From Flavobacteriaceae bacterium (GTDB taxonomy: Bacteria > Bacteroidota > Bacteroidia > Flavobacteriales > Flavobacteriaceae), in the NCBI GenBank assembly GCA_013214275.1, contig JABSPP010000005.1, positions 1 through 36,151 on the forward strand: a stretch of DNA of 36,151 nucleotides, given 5' to 3'. The number at the start of each line of letters is the position of its first letter. Position 1 is the stretch's first letter. Positions 14,775 to 23,033 of this stretch are shown here, in pieces. Position numbers and translations under genes: made by a program. The notes below the pieces were generated by a model that was not told where the DNA came from, did no database searches, and saw only the letters and a program-made list of their open reading frames with translations.

Positions 14775-16631
14775 TTACTCCACGGTGACAGACTTAGCTA
14801 AGTTTCTGGGCTGATCTACATTTTTTTCTAACATCACAGCAATGTGATACGAGAGTAATTGTAGTGGTATGGTGGTCAATAACGGGGTTAGTGCTTCTTC
14901 TGTCTCAGGAATTTCAATAACGTGATCTGCGATCTCTTTTACAGTGGTATCTCCTTCTGTTACAATAGCAATAATCTTCCCATTTCGTGACTTAATTTCT
15001 TGGATATTGCTTACCACCTTTTCATAATGTCCTTTGTTGGTTGCAATGACAAAGACAGGCATGTTTTCATCAATTAAAGCAATTGGACCGTGTTTCATTT
15101 CTGCTGCGGGATATCCTTCTGCATGGATGTAAGAAATTTCTTTGAGTTTAAGAGCTCCTTCTAATGCAACGGGGAAGTTAAATCCTCTTCCTAGGTAGAG
15201 GCAGTTGCTGGCTTCTTTGTATACGGAAGCGATGTGTTTCACTGTATCGTCTATTCTTAGCAATTTTTCTACTTTTTTCGGAATTAGCTGCATTTTTTGT
15301 AAGTACATGTGGAAAGCAGAATTTGAAAGGGTTCCTTTTGATTGCGCTAGCTTTAATGCAATTAAGGATAGTATGGTTATCTGAGTGGTAAATGCTTTTG
15401 TAGATGCTACTCCGATCTCTGGTCCTGCGTGAGTGTAAGCACCTGCATGTGTTTCTCGTGCAATTGAAGATCCCACAACATTACATATTCCAAAGACAAA
15501 TGCTCCTTTTGACTTTGCTAACTTAATGGCTGCTAGAGTGTCTGCTGTTTCTCCTGATTGAGAAATGGCAATTACAACATCGTTTGTGGTGATGATTGGG
15601 TTTCTGTACCGAAACTCTGAGGCATATTCTACTTCTACAGGTATCCTAGAGAGGTCTTCAAAAAGATATTCTCCAACTAATGCTGCATGCCAAGAGGTTC
15701 CACATGCCACTACAATAATGCGATCGGCACGCATAAATTTTCCTAAATTGTCATCTATACCAGCCATTTTGATAATCCCTTCATCGGCTAGCATTCTCCC
15801 CCTGTAGGTATCTGTAATGGCCTTGGGCTGCTCGTAGATCTCCTTGAGCATAAAGTGATCGTATCCTCCTTTTTCTATTTGTTCCAAACTCAGCTGTAAC
15901 TCTTGAATATTAGCATCAACAATAGAATCGTCATAAATTTTACGAACCCCTACTGCTTTACCTAGTTTGATAATGGCCAACTCTTCGTCTTCAAGATAGA
16001 TGGCATCTTTGGTATATTCTATAAATGGAGATGCATCTGAGGCTACAAAAAACTCTTTTAAGCCTTCCCCAATTCCAATAGCAATGGGGCTCCCTAGTTT
16101 TGCAACAATAATTTCATTTGGTTTTGACTTATCAAAAACAGCAATGGCATAGGCTCCTATTACTTGTGTTAGTGCTAATTGAACTGCCTTCCCTAGCTTA
16201 CACCCTTCTTGTTTTTTTACTTCTTCGATTAGGTTAATTAATACTTCTGTATCTGTATCGCTTTTAAAAGTGTATCCTCTAGAGGTTAGTTCTTTTTTTA
16301 GGGTGTCATAATTTTCTATGATTCCATTGTGAACAATAACTAACTCACCTGATTGAGAGAAGTGGGGGTGCGAATTGACGTCATTTGGTACTCCGTGGGT
16401 TGCCCATCTTGTGTGACCTATTCCGATCTTACCTTCTTTTCCAGAGGGACTTTGATCAACAATCCCTTCGAGATCTAATACTTTTCCTTTGGTTTTCGTT
16501 AGGGCTATTTGGTTGTTGTTAAATAGCATTAGACCAGCACTGTCATATCCTCTATATTCGAGTCTTTTTAATCCGTTAATGACTATGGGGTAAGCATCTC
16601 TATATCCAATATAACCTGTTATTCCGCACAT
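14775..16631 (-). CDS. glmS: Glutamine-fructose-6-phosphate aminotransferase (isomerizing)
   Basis: Makes glucosamine 6-phosphate from fructose 6-phosphate and glutamine, the first step to UDP-GlcNAc for peptidoglycan and LPS. The 618-residue protein begins MCGITGYIGY, with C2 as the N-terminal nucleophile of the class II glutaminase domain (to about 230; RWATHG and HNGIIEN visible). Two SIS sugar-isomerase domains follow, with ACGTSWHA, SQSGETADT, ASTKAFTTQ and AEGYPAAEMKHGPIAL. The C-terminus DQPRNLAKSVTVE is the conserved substrate-closing tail. It is the last gene of a three-gene minus-strand operon, 15 nt after the DUF4270 gene. No glmS ribozyme is expected in this phylum and none is seen in that short gap. 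Confidence 0.97.
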   Translation of the reverse strand: MCGITGYIGYRDAYPIVINGLKRLEYRGYDSAGLMLFNNNQIALTKTKGKVLDLEGIVDQSPSGKEGKIGIGHTRWATHGVPNDVNSHPHFSQSGELVIVHNGIIENYDTLKKELTSRGYTFKSDTDTEVLINLIEEVKKQEGCKLGKAVQLALTQVIGAYAIAVFDKSKPNEIIVAKLGSPIAIGIGEGLKEFFVASDASPFIEYTKDAIYLEDEELAIIKLGKAVGVRKIYDDSIVDANIQELQLSLEQIEKGGYDHFMLKEIYEQPKAITDTYRGRMLADEGIIKMAGIDDNLGKFMRADRIIVVACGTSWHAALVGEYLFEDLSRIPVEVEYASEFRYRNPIITTNDVVIAISQSGETADTLAAIKLAKSKGAFVFGICNVVGSSIARETHAGAYTHAGPEIGVASTKAFTTQITILSLIALKLAQSKGTLSNSAFHMYLQKMQLIPKKVEKLLRIDDTVKHIASVYKEASNCLYLGRGFNFPVALEGALKLKEISYIHAEGYPAAEMKHGPIALIDENMPVFVIATNKGHYEKVVSNIQEIKSRNGKIIAIVTEGDTTVKEIADHVIEIPETEEALTPLLTTIPLQLLSYHIAVMLEKNVDQPRNLAKSVTVE

Positions 16632-16646
16632 AAGTTTTAATGTTGG

Positions 16647-18209
16647 TTAGTCTTCTTCTAACGTTTTAATTGAATATGATATTGTTAGTGTTGGTCTTCG
16701 ATCTCCATGGGTGGGGTCGTTATTTAACAGCATCACTGTCTTGGGATTCCAACTGTAGTTCCTTACAATTGTATCTGACGGGTTGGTGGGCACTGGCACA
16801 TCTGTTGGGCTAAAGACTTTAACTCCAAGTGGTTGTAAATCTTGTAAATTTCCAGAGATTAGCTCAGAAATATAGTCTGTAATTTTAAATGTATAGTTGT
16901 CTGGATTTCCATCACTGTCTTTATTCAAAAACCCATCCATTGCTCCAACACCTTCTGTCACAGCATCTATCAATTGTGATTGCACCGTTAGGCCATCTTT
17001 GAATGCAAATAACCTAAAGGGTGTGTTAATTGTATCTGAACCCACCGTTGCTTTATCAACGTAAAGCGTTAATGTTGCATCATTAACTAGCCAGTCTTGT
17101 GATCTTAGGTTATCTAATTGATCGCTTGAAAGAATTTCTACCTGAGCCATACTTCCTGCTGTTCCTTGGATTGGAATCTTACCTGAAGGAGGTGTTGGTC
17201 CCGGGGACATTTTATACTCACTGTTTCTAATTCCAGAAAGTAAAAAGCTATCTGTTTTCTTAATTGTATCGATAATAACAGTCCCACTGTTTCTGTACAC
17301 AGTATTGGTGTAATAGATATCAACCATAGGTTGGAATGTGGTGTTTGTAAAACTCAACGACACCATGGAGCCTGCATTTCCCCTGGCTTGAATTTTAAGA
17401 CCCCTAAAATAGTTATTAAATGCGTCTTGGGAGGTAAAGTCGTCACTCTCATACTGATCTAGAAAAAGTTCTTTTATCCTAGATTTTTTTAGTGGGATGT
17501 TAATGTAGGGGTTTGAATTTGTGTATTGGATAGTGTCAGTTCCATAGATGTCACCAGAGTTTAATCTCCTTAGAACATATTGGGCAGTATCTCTTCTATT
17601 TGGGAAGAATTCAAAGTCTTCAAAATGGTTGAGTTTTTCACTGTCTATTTCATAGGATTGGTCGGAATAAAATTCATTACCGACCGCGGGATTTGTTGGG
17701 TTCAGGGAATGAAGGTACGTCTGAAGTCTAAATACGTTTAAGGTAAATGACTGGCTCTGGTCTCCTATGATTGAATCGAGTTGGAAATCTGGTCCAATGG
17801 CGTCTGTTCCATTAAGAGTTGCTTGGTATGGTAGCTTTAGAAATACGGTATCTATTGTAGTGACAACGGTGGTATCTGATAGGTATTCGTTGTCCACAAG
17901 TCTCAGATTTGTAGGTATTTGTAATTGTGAGATAATGGAGGCTTCTATTTTTTTGTAGTTTGCATTGTTGTAAACACCTAATAAATATTGGCCTAAAGAT
18001 CCCCCAATCGCTAACCCGTCTGCTCTTACAGTTTCAATATTCTTTGCTGTAACAATTACTTCTAGGACAGTATCTCCAGTTGAAAATTCATTATTACTGA
18101 CAATGGTCGTACCAATGTCTGTAAAGTCTTCTTCACATGAGATCACAAGGTTTGCTAAGAGGGTAAAACAACCCACATAAAGCAATGATTTTGCCATTTT
18201 TTTTATCAT
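16647..18209 (-). CDS. DUF4270 family lipoprotein
   Basis: The 520-residue protein begins with a hydrophobic leader ending in a lipobox (LVISC, cysteine at about residue 25) followed by EEDF. It is therefore predicted to be a lipoprotein, probably of the outer membrane. The body is beta-rich with the family's recurrent features: IGTTIVSNNEF after the lipid anchor, repeated SDTTV and DTI segments, and a C-terminal NPKTVMLLNN then RRPTLTISYS. The function is unknown. It sits between the GT5-like gene (14-nt gap) and glmS (15-nt gap), in what I recall as a recurrent order in flavobacteria, so a cell-envelope role is a reasonable inference. No truncation is visible. Confidence 0.85.
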   Translation of the reverse strand: MIKKMAKSLLYVGCFTLLANLVISCEEDFTDIGTTIVSNNEFSTGDTVLEVIVTAKNIETVRADGLAIGGSLGQYLLGVYNNANYKKIEASIISQLQIPTNLRLVDNEYLSDTTVVTTIDTVFLKLPYQATLNGTDAIGPDFQLDSIIGDQSQSFTLNVFRLQTYLHSLNPTNPAVGNEFYSDQSYEIDSEKLNHFEDFEFFPNRRDTAQYVLRRLNSGDIYGTDTIQYTNSNPYINIPLKKSRIKELFLDQYESDDFTSQDAFNNYFRGLKIQARGNAGSMVSLSFTNTTFQPMVDIYYTNTVYRNSGTVIIDTIKKTDSFLLSGIRNSEYKMSPGPTPPSGKIPIQGTAGSMAQVEILSSDQLDNLRSQDWLVNDATLTLYVDKATVGSDTINTPFRLFAFKDGLTVQSQLIDAVTEGVGAMDGFLNKDSDGNPDNYTFKITDYISELISGNLQDLQPLGVKVFSPTDVPVPTNPSDTIVRNYSWNPKTVMLLNNDPTHGDRRPTLTISYSIKTLEED

Positions 18210-18223
18210 AACTACTTTGTCAA

Positions 18224-19033
18224 TTATTCCTGGGATATGAGTTCTTTGTAAAAGTTTAAATAGGGGTCAAAGGAGTCCTCATGTTGAAATGAAAGTTGGT
18301 GTGTTGAACTGCCACTGATGTAATCTTGCAGTTCTTCTGGAAGTGAATCGCTTCCTTGTACTATTGCATCAGAATTATCAATAGCACATTTGATAATATT
18401 TGGATAGCTTGGGGTTTCTAGGCTACTGATAATTGACTCGTCTAATTTATCAAATTTTAACTTGTCTAAAAGTTCTTTGTTTAGAGCACCTTCAAAACCA
18501 TTGTCATAGACTGAGGTTACAATTTTACTTTCTGCAAATAATGGTTCTTCGCCATAATATTCTTTTAGGTATAGCGGTAATAATGACGCCATCCAACCAT
18601 GAACATGAATTATGTCTGGAGCCCAGTTTAACTTCTTTACTGTTTCTATAACGCCTTTTGCAAAAAAGATCGCTCTCTCGTCATTATCGGAGAATAATTG
18701 GTCATCTTCATCAGTAAATACTGCTTTTCTTTTAAAATATTCGTCGTTGTCTATGAAGTACACTTGCATTCTCTCTTTAGGAATAGAAGCTACTTTAATA
18801 ATTAGCGGCATGTCCATGTCATTAATTATTAAATTCATCCCAGACAAACGAATGACTTCGTGTAATTGATGTCTTCTCTCGTTGATTACCCCAAAACGCG
18901 GCATAAATATTCTTGTCTGTATTCCGTTTCCGTGTGCTTTTTTTGCAACGTTAAATGCTGTAGATGCAATTTCAGTTTCTGGTAGGTAGGGGACAACTTC
19001 TGACGAAACATATAATATTCTCTTATCTTTCAT
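18224..19033 (-). CDS. Glycogen/starch synthase N-terminal-domain protein (GT5 half)
   Basis: The 269-residue protein aligns with only the first Rossmann domain of GT5 glycogen synthases: ILYVSSEVVPYLP at 6-18, MPRFGVINERRHQLHEV, MQVYFIDNDEYFKRK and APDIIHVHGWMASLLPLYLK. Full GlgA is about 480 residues, and the C-terminal GT domain with the catalytic EXXXXXXXE-type segment is absent. The ADP-glucose-binding KTGGL motif that normally follows SSExxP is replaced by LPETEIAST. It is therefore unlikely to be a glycogen synthase, although database names often say so. It leads the operon with DUF4270 and glmS, and glgB and glgC are not nearby. A -7 box lies 25 nt upstream of its ATG. Confidence 0.85.
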   Translation of the reverse strand: MKDKRILYVSSEVVPYLPETEIASTAFNVAKKAHGNGIQTRIFMPRFGVINERRHQLHEVIRLSGMNLIINDMDMPLIIKVASIPKERMQVYFIDNDEYFKRKAVFTDEDDQLFSDNDERAIFFAKGVIETVKKLNWAPDIIHVHGWMASLLPLYLKEYYGEEPLFAESKIVTSVYDNGFEGALNKELLDKLKFDKLDESIISSLETPSYPNIIKCAIDNSDAIVQGSDSLPEELQDYISGSSTHQLSFQHEDSFDPYLNFYKELISQE

Positions 19034-19058
19034 TAAATCTATGCCTTTGATATGGCTG

Positions 19059-19066
19059 CAAAACTA
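19059..19066 (-). promoter_or_regulatory. -7 element of the GT5-DUF4270-glmS operon
   Basis: The minus strand reads TAGTTTTG, an exact TAnnTTTG match, 25 nt upstream of the ATG at 19033. It faces the panC promoter in the same 95-nt gap. Confidence 0.5.
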
Positions 19067-19098
19067 CGAATTATTATGCAAAATCCATGTTAAAATGC

Positions 19099-19106
19099 TA
19101 AGTTTG
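19099..19106 (+). promoter_or_regulatory. -7 element of panC
   Basis: TAAGTTTG matches TAnnTTTG exactly and ends 22 nt before the panC ATG. No clear -33 TTG is seen. Confidence 0.5.
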
Positions 19107-19128
19107 CACAGATTCACAGGAACTACAC

Positions 19129-19971
19129 ATGAAGGTTTTTACCACTAAAGAAGCGCTTAAAACCCACCTAAATAGTCCTTCGCTGTGCGCAAAGCAGATA
19201 GGATTTGTTCCTACCATGGGAGCTCTTCACGAAGGTCATCTCTCGTTGTTGAGAGAGTGCAAAAAGAATAACTCTATTAGCGTGGTGAGCATTTTTGTAA
19301 ACCCCATTCAATTTGACAAAAAGGATGATTTGGAAAAATATCCACGAACCTTATCGAATGATTTAAGATTATTAGAAAATGAGGGCTGTGATGTGGTTTT
19401 TACTCCATCTGTGGATGAAATGTATTCAAAAAATAGCTCTACGTTGCAGTTTGATTTTGATGGCTTAGAGGATATAATGGAGGGAGCGTTTAGATCAGGG
19501 CATTTTAATGGTGTGGGAACAGTTGTTAAATTGCTATTTGAGATGATAAATCCTACTCGTGCCTATTTTGGAGAGAAAGACTTTCAGCAGCTGCTAATTA
19601 TCCGTAAGATGGTTGAAAAACATCAACTTCCTGTGCAAATTATTGGGTGCTCTATTTTTAGAGAGGACAACGGACTTGCCATGAGTTCTCGAAATGAGCG
19701 GTTGTCTAAAAGTGCAAAACAGGAAGCCGCTTTGATTTACCGTATTTTGACTGTTGTTAGAGAAATGACGACAAATCATTCGCTTGAGGATATTCATCAA
19801 TGGGTCTGTCTTCAATTCAAGGATCACCCTCTCTTTTTCTTGGAATATTTTATTATTGCTAATGAACGTACGCTACAAACAGCAACAATTATTGATCCTA
19901 AAATTTACTACAGGGCTTTTATAGCGGTTAAGGTAGGTTCTGTTCGGTTGATTGATAATATTGCGCTCTAG
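19129..19971 (+). CDS. panC: Pantothenate synthetase
   Basis: Joins pantoate and beta-alanine with ATP to form pantothenate, the vitamin B5 precursor of CoA. The 280-residue cytosolic protein has the HIGH-like nucleotide motif PTMGALHEGH at 28-37, VVSIFVNPIQF, GEKDFQQLLIIRKMV and the KMSKS-like MSSRNERL loop. The length is normal. panD follows after 322 nt that contain the second copy of the structured repeat, so the two pantothenate genes are adjacent but not tightly coupled, and panD has its own -7 box. It is divergent from the GT5-like gene across a 95-nt gap carrying a -7 element for each side. Confidence 0.97.
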   Translation: MKVFTTKEALKTHLNSPSLCAKQIGFVPTMGALHEGHLSLLRECKKNNSISVVSIFVNPIQFDKKDDLEKYPRTLSNDLRLLENEGCDVVFTPSVDEMYSKNSSTLQFDFDGLEDIMEGAFRSGHFNGVGTVVKLLFEMINPTRAYFGEKDFQQLLIIRKMVEKHQLPVQIIGCSIFREDNGLAMSSRNERLSKSAKQEAALIYRILTVVREMTTNHSLEDIHQWVCLQFKDHPLFFLEYFIIANERTLQTATIIDPKIYYRAFIAVKVGSVRLIDNIAL

Positions 19972-20100
19972 GGATAGAGAATTTCTTAAAACGAAGGGTT
20001 CTTGTGACCAATTTACAATTTACAATTGTATTTTGCTTGTCTGATTTGACTTTGTTAGAGTCATTAAATGAAATGCTGCCATTTACCGTGATTTTTTTGT

Positions 20101-20212
20101 TTGGTCTAAAGGATATTTTGAATGCTGCGTTAGGGATAGAAGCGGCATCCTTTTTTGCCCACAAAGAGCAAAAAAGATATAGCGGATAGCGCGACCCAAA
20201 GGGGAACGCCCT
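20101..20212 (+). repeat. Structured intergenic repeat, copy B
   Basis: Same length and orientation as 5981-6092. Both copies start with TTGGnnnAAAGG and end with AACGCCCT. In this copy the inner stem is one pair longer (CTTTTTTGC with GCAAAAAAG), and the terminal hairpin is AAGGG/CCCTT around GAACG, against AGGG/CCCT around AACG in copy A. It lies in the sense strand between panC and panD. The surrounding gap (19972-20293) also has a short tandem AATTTAC repeat at about 20011-20026 and no other recognisable feature. Confidence 0.75.
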
Positions 20213-20281
20213 TAAAGAAGAACGCACATTTAAGCTTGCTTTTTTTAGTTTTATTATCCATTTTCAGAATCAAAAAAATAG

Positions 20282-20289
20282 TACTTTTG
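20282..20289 (+). promoter_or_regulatory. -7 element of panD
   Basis: TACTTTTG matches TAnnTTTG and ends 4 nt before the panD ATG at 20294, implying an almost leaderless mRNA for panD and the genes after it. Confidence 0.5.
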
Positions 20290-20293
20290 CCTC

Positions 20294-20644
20294 ATGTTAG
20301 TACAAGTAGTGAAATCTAAAATCCACCGCGTTAAGGTAACAGGTGCTGATTTAAATTATATCGGGAGCATTACGATTGATAAGGATCTTATGGATGCTGC
20401 AAATATTATTGAGGGTGAACGTGTGCAGATTGTTAATAACAACAATGGTGAACGGCTAGAAACCTACGTGATTCCTGGCGCTTGTGGTAGTGGAGAAATC
20501 ACATTAAATGGTGCTGCAGCTAGAAGGGTTGCTGTGGGTGATGTGTTGATTCTCATTGCTTATGCTTTTATGGACTTTGAGGAAGCAAAAACGTTTAAAC
20601 CCGCTCTTGTTTTCCCTAATGAAATGACCAATACACTCACGTAA
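20294..20644 (+). CDS. panD: Aspartate 1-decarboxylase proenzyme
   Basis: Pyruvoyl enzyme making beta-alanine from aspartate for pantothenate synthesis. The 116-residue proenzyme contains the self-cleavage site G24-S25 in LNYIGSITID; cleavage turns S25 into the pyruvoyl group of the alpha chain. Other family marks are KIHRVKVTGADL, ERVQIVNNNNGERLETYVIPG and GAAARRVAVGDVLILIAYA. The length is typical. It is followed after 2 nt by the UPF0104 membrane protein, so both are probably co-transcribed, and radA follows. Confidence 0.97.
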   Translation: MLVQVVKSKIHRVKVTGADLNYIGSITIDKDLMDAANIIEGERVQIVNNNNGERLETYVIPGACGSGEITLNGAAARRVAVGDVLILIAYAFMDFEEAKTFKPALVFPNEMTNTLT

Positions 20645-20646
20645 TT

Positions 20647-21609
20647 TTGAATCTAACTTTTAAGAAGTCCTTGAAGATGATCATACCTTTCGCTTTCGGC
20701 GGATTTTTGGTTTGGTATTCTTTTTCTGATATTGATTTTAACAAGTTTACTGCGGATCTAAAAAACGCCAACTATTGGTGGATAGGGCTAAGTTTGTTAT
20801 TTGGAATTTTGAGTCACATTTCAAGGGCGTACAGATGGAGTTTTATGCTGGAACCCATGGGCTATACACCAAGGCTTACTAATAACGTATTGGCTGTATT
20901 GGTTGGTTACTTGGTGAATTACACTATTCCTAGAGCGGGAGAGGCTTCTAGGGCACTAGTACTTACCAACTATGAAGGTATCCCTTTTGAGAAAAGCTTC
21001 GGGACTATTGTTGCAGAGCGGGTAGCGGATTTACTAATGCTGGTTGTAGTTGTGATTGTGACGTTATTTTTACAATTTGATTTTATTCTTGGACTCTTGA
21101 CCAAAAAAGATGATGTGGATGCTAATTCTTGGTGGTTGTGGGTTTTCTTAGGTGTCTTCGTCTTCGGGACAATCGTTTTTTTTGTTTATGTCAAAAAAGC
21201 AACATCGGGGTTTGGTTTAAAGATCAAGAAGATGTTAAATGGCTTGGTTGAAGGGATGTTGAGTATCTTTAAAATGAAAAAGAAATGGTTGTTTATCTTC
21301 CACACCATCTTTATCTGGATCATGTACATTCTTATGTTTTGGGTGGTGACCTTCTCTATTGATGGGTTATCTGTTCCTATTGGTGCTATCTTAGTAGGTT
21401 TTATTGCAGGGGCATTTAGTATTGCTGCAACGCCCGGTGGAATTGGATCTTATCCGGTCTCTGTGAGTGCGGCATTTGTCTTGTTTGGTGTCTCCAAGGA
21501 GCTCGGCGATTCATTCGGTTGGATGATGTGGGGATCGCAAACAGCTATGGTGATTTTCTTTGGAGGGTTGTCATTCTTGTTGCTTCCCATATACAATAAA
21601 CAACAGTAA
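20647..21609 (+). CDS. UPF0104/LPG-synthase-TM family membrane protein
   Basis: The 320-residue integral membrane protein has about eight hydrophobic segments and matches the flippase-like domain shared with the membrane half of MprF. Recognisable pieces are SHISRAYRWSFMLEPMGY, NYTIPRAGEASRALVL (family motif with an R/E pair), GTIVAERVADLLML and ATPGGIGSYPVS near the C-terminus. The start is TTG at 20647, 2 nt after the panD stop; the next candidate, an ATG at 20677, would shorten the first segment's flank. No catalytic C-terminal aminoacyltransferase domain is present, so lysyl-phosphatidylglycerol synthesis is not expected. A lipid or polyprenol translocation role is inferred from the fold only. 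Confidence 0.88.
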   Translation: MNLTFKKSLKMIIPFAFGGFLVWYSFSDIDFNKFTADLKNANYWWIGLSLLFGILSHISRAYRWSFMLEPMGYTPRLTNNVLAVLVGYLVNYTIPRAGEASRALVLTNYEGIPFEKSFGTIVAERVADLLMLVVVVIVTLFLQFDFILGLLTKKDDVDANSWWLWVFLGVFVFGTIVFFVYVKKATSGFGLKIKKMLNGLVEGMLSIFKMKKKWLFIFHTIFIWIMYILMFWVVTFSIDGLSVPIGAILVGFIAGAFSIAATPGGIGSYPVSVSAAFVLFGVSKELGDSFGWMMWGSQTAMVIFFGGLSFLLLPIYNKQQ

Positions 21610-21640
21610 TTTTCTTTTCTTTGTGTAAATCATTTACTTG

Positions 21641-22999
21641 ATGGCTAAAAATAAGACCTCTTTTTTCTGCAAGAATTGCGGAACTCAACACGCCAAATGG
21701 ATGGGGCAATGTACTGTTTGTGGTGAATGGAATACGATTGTAGAGGAAGTAGTTCAAAAAGAAGTACAACGAGCGTGGAAACAATCTACTTCTGTTAAAG
21801 GAGTCTCTAAGCCGCTTAAAATTAACGAGATTGTTCTTAATCCTGAGGAACGAATTTCAACCAATAATTCAGAATTAGATCCTGTTTTGGGTGGTGGATT
21901 GGTGCGTGGTTCGGTTACTTTACTTGGTGGCGAACCAGGTATTGGGAAATCTACTTTACTACTACAAATAGCTCTTTCTATTCCACAAAAAGTGTTGTAT
22001 GTCTCCGGTGAGGAAAGTCAGTCGCAGGTTAAAATGCGAGCAGAACGGCTGGTAAATCGTTCTTCAGAGTGTTTAATTCTTACCGAAACGAATACACAAA
22101 CTATTTTTCGAAGTATTGAAGAGGTAGAGCCAAACGTATTGGTCATTGATTCCATTCAAACACTGCATACAAATTCTATTGATGCTTCCCCTGGGAGCAT
22201 TTCTCAAATTAGAGAAACCACAGCCGAACTGATTAAATATGCCAAAGAAACTGCCACTCCTGTGCTACTCATTGGTCATATTAACAAAGAAGGACAGATA
22301 GCAGGGCCTAAAATTTTGGAACACATGGTAGATGTGGTACTTCAGTTTGAAGGCGATCGAAATCATGCTTACAGGATTCTGAGATCACAAAAAAACCGAT
22401 TTGGTTCTACGGCAGAGTTGGGCATCTTCGAAATGCGATCAGATGGGTTGCACGAAGTTTCCAACCCATCTGAAATACTTATTTCAAAGAAGGATGCCGA
22501 TCTTAGCGGAACAGCGATTGCATCGACCTTAGAAGGGATTCGGCCGTTGATGATTGAAATTCAGGCTCTGGTGAGTAGTGCGGTCTATGGAACTCCACAG
22601 CGAACGACTACAGGGTATAATCTAAAACGACTTCACATGATACTAGCTGTTTTAGAAAAACGTGCAGGTTTTAGGCTGGGTACTAAAGATGTCTTTCTTA
22701 ATATTACGGGAGGTATTTCTGTAGATGACCCTGCTATTGATCTTGCAGTTGTTGCTTCAATCTTGTCATCTAATCAAGATATTGCCATCTCTCCTCATGT
22801 CTGTTTTGCTGGGGAAGTGGGCTTGGCTGGCGAAATAAGGCCTGTCTCTAAGATTGACCAGCGAATCACTGAAGCACGAAAGTTAGGATATAAGACCATT
22901 GTTATTTCCAAGTACAACCAAGTTACTGTCCAAGAGGAAGAGATACAACTTATCTTAGTTGGCAAGATTAATGAAGTTTTTGCAGCATTATTTGCTTGA
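21641..22999 (+). CDS. radA: DNA repair protein RadA
   Basis: RecA-related ATPase (Sms) that processes recombination intermediates by promoting branch migration. The 452-residue protein has an N-terminal C4 zinc finger (C10, C13, C24, C27; CKNCG and CTVCG). Walker A is GEPGIGKST at 97-105, the Walker B-like LVIDSIQT is near 167-174, the RadA-specific KNRFG motif is at 251-255, and a C-terminal Lon-protease-like domain lacks the catalytic serine (GGISVDDPAIDLAVV). ATG at 21641 is preferred to the in-frame TTG one codon upstream. A near -7 box, TTTCTTTG (21616-21623), suggests it may also be transcribed from within the panD operon. Confidence 0.96.
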   Translation: MAKNKTSFFCKNCGTQHAKWMGQCTVCGEWNTIVEEVVQKEVQRAWKQSTSVKGVSKPLKINEIVLNPEERISTNNSELDPVLGGGLVRGSVTLLGGEPGIGKSTLLLQIALSIPQKVLYVSGEESQSQVKMRAERLVNRSSECLILTETNTQTIFRSIEEVEPNVLVIDSIQTLHTNSIDASPGSISQIRETTAELIKYAKETATPVLLIGHINKEGQIAGPKILEHMVDVVLQFEGDRNHAYRILRSQKNRFGSTAELGIFEMRSDGLHEVSNPSEILISKKDADLSGTAIASTLEGIRPLMIEIQALVSSAVYGTPQRTTTGYNLKRLHMILAVLEKRAGFRLGTKDVFLNITGGISVDDPAIDLAVVASILSSNQDIAISPHVCFAGEVGLAGEIRPVSKIDQRITEARKLGYKTIVISKYNQVTVQEEEIQLILVGKINEVFAALFA

Positions 23000-23033
23000 G
23001 CTTTCTAGCAACTAGAAATTAATAGAAGAGGTT

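Noticed and set aside
16632..16646. glmS ribozyme upstream of glmS
   Set aside because: The gap to the DUF4270 gene is 15 nt, far too short, and no ribozyme core is present.
20004..20227. Short frames on both strands across repeat copy B (containing HKEQKRYSG or KKDAASIPNAAF)
   Set aside because: They are translations of the structured repeat; copy A breaks the same frames differently, so coding is unlikely.
23002..23018. TTTCTAG/CTAGAAA repeat between radA and hemD as a terminator
   Set aside because: The stem is only 7 AT-rich pairs and neither strand has a T tract after it.
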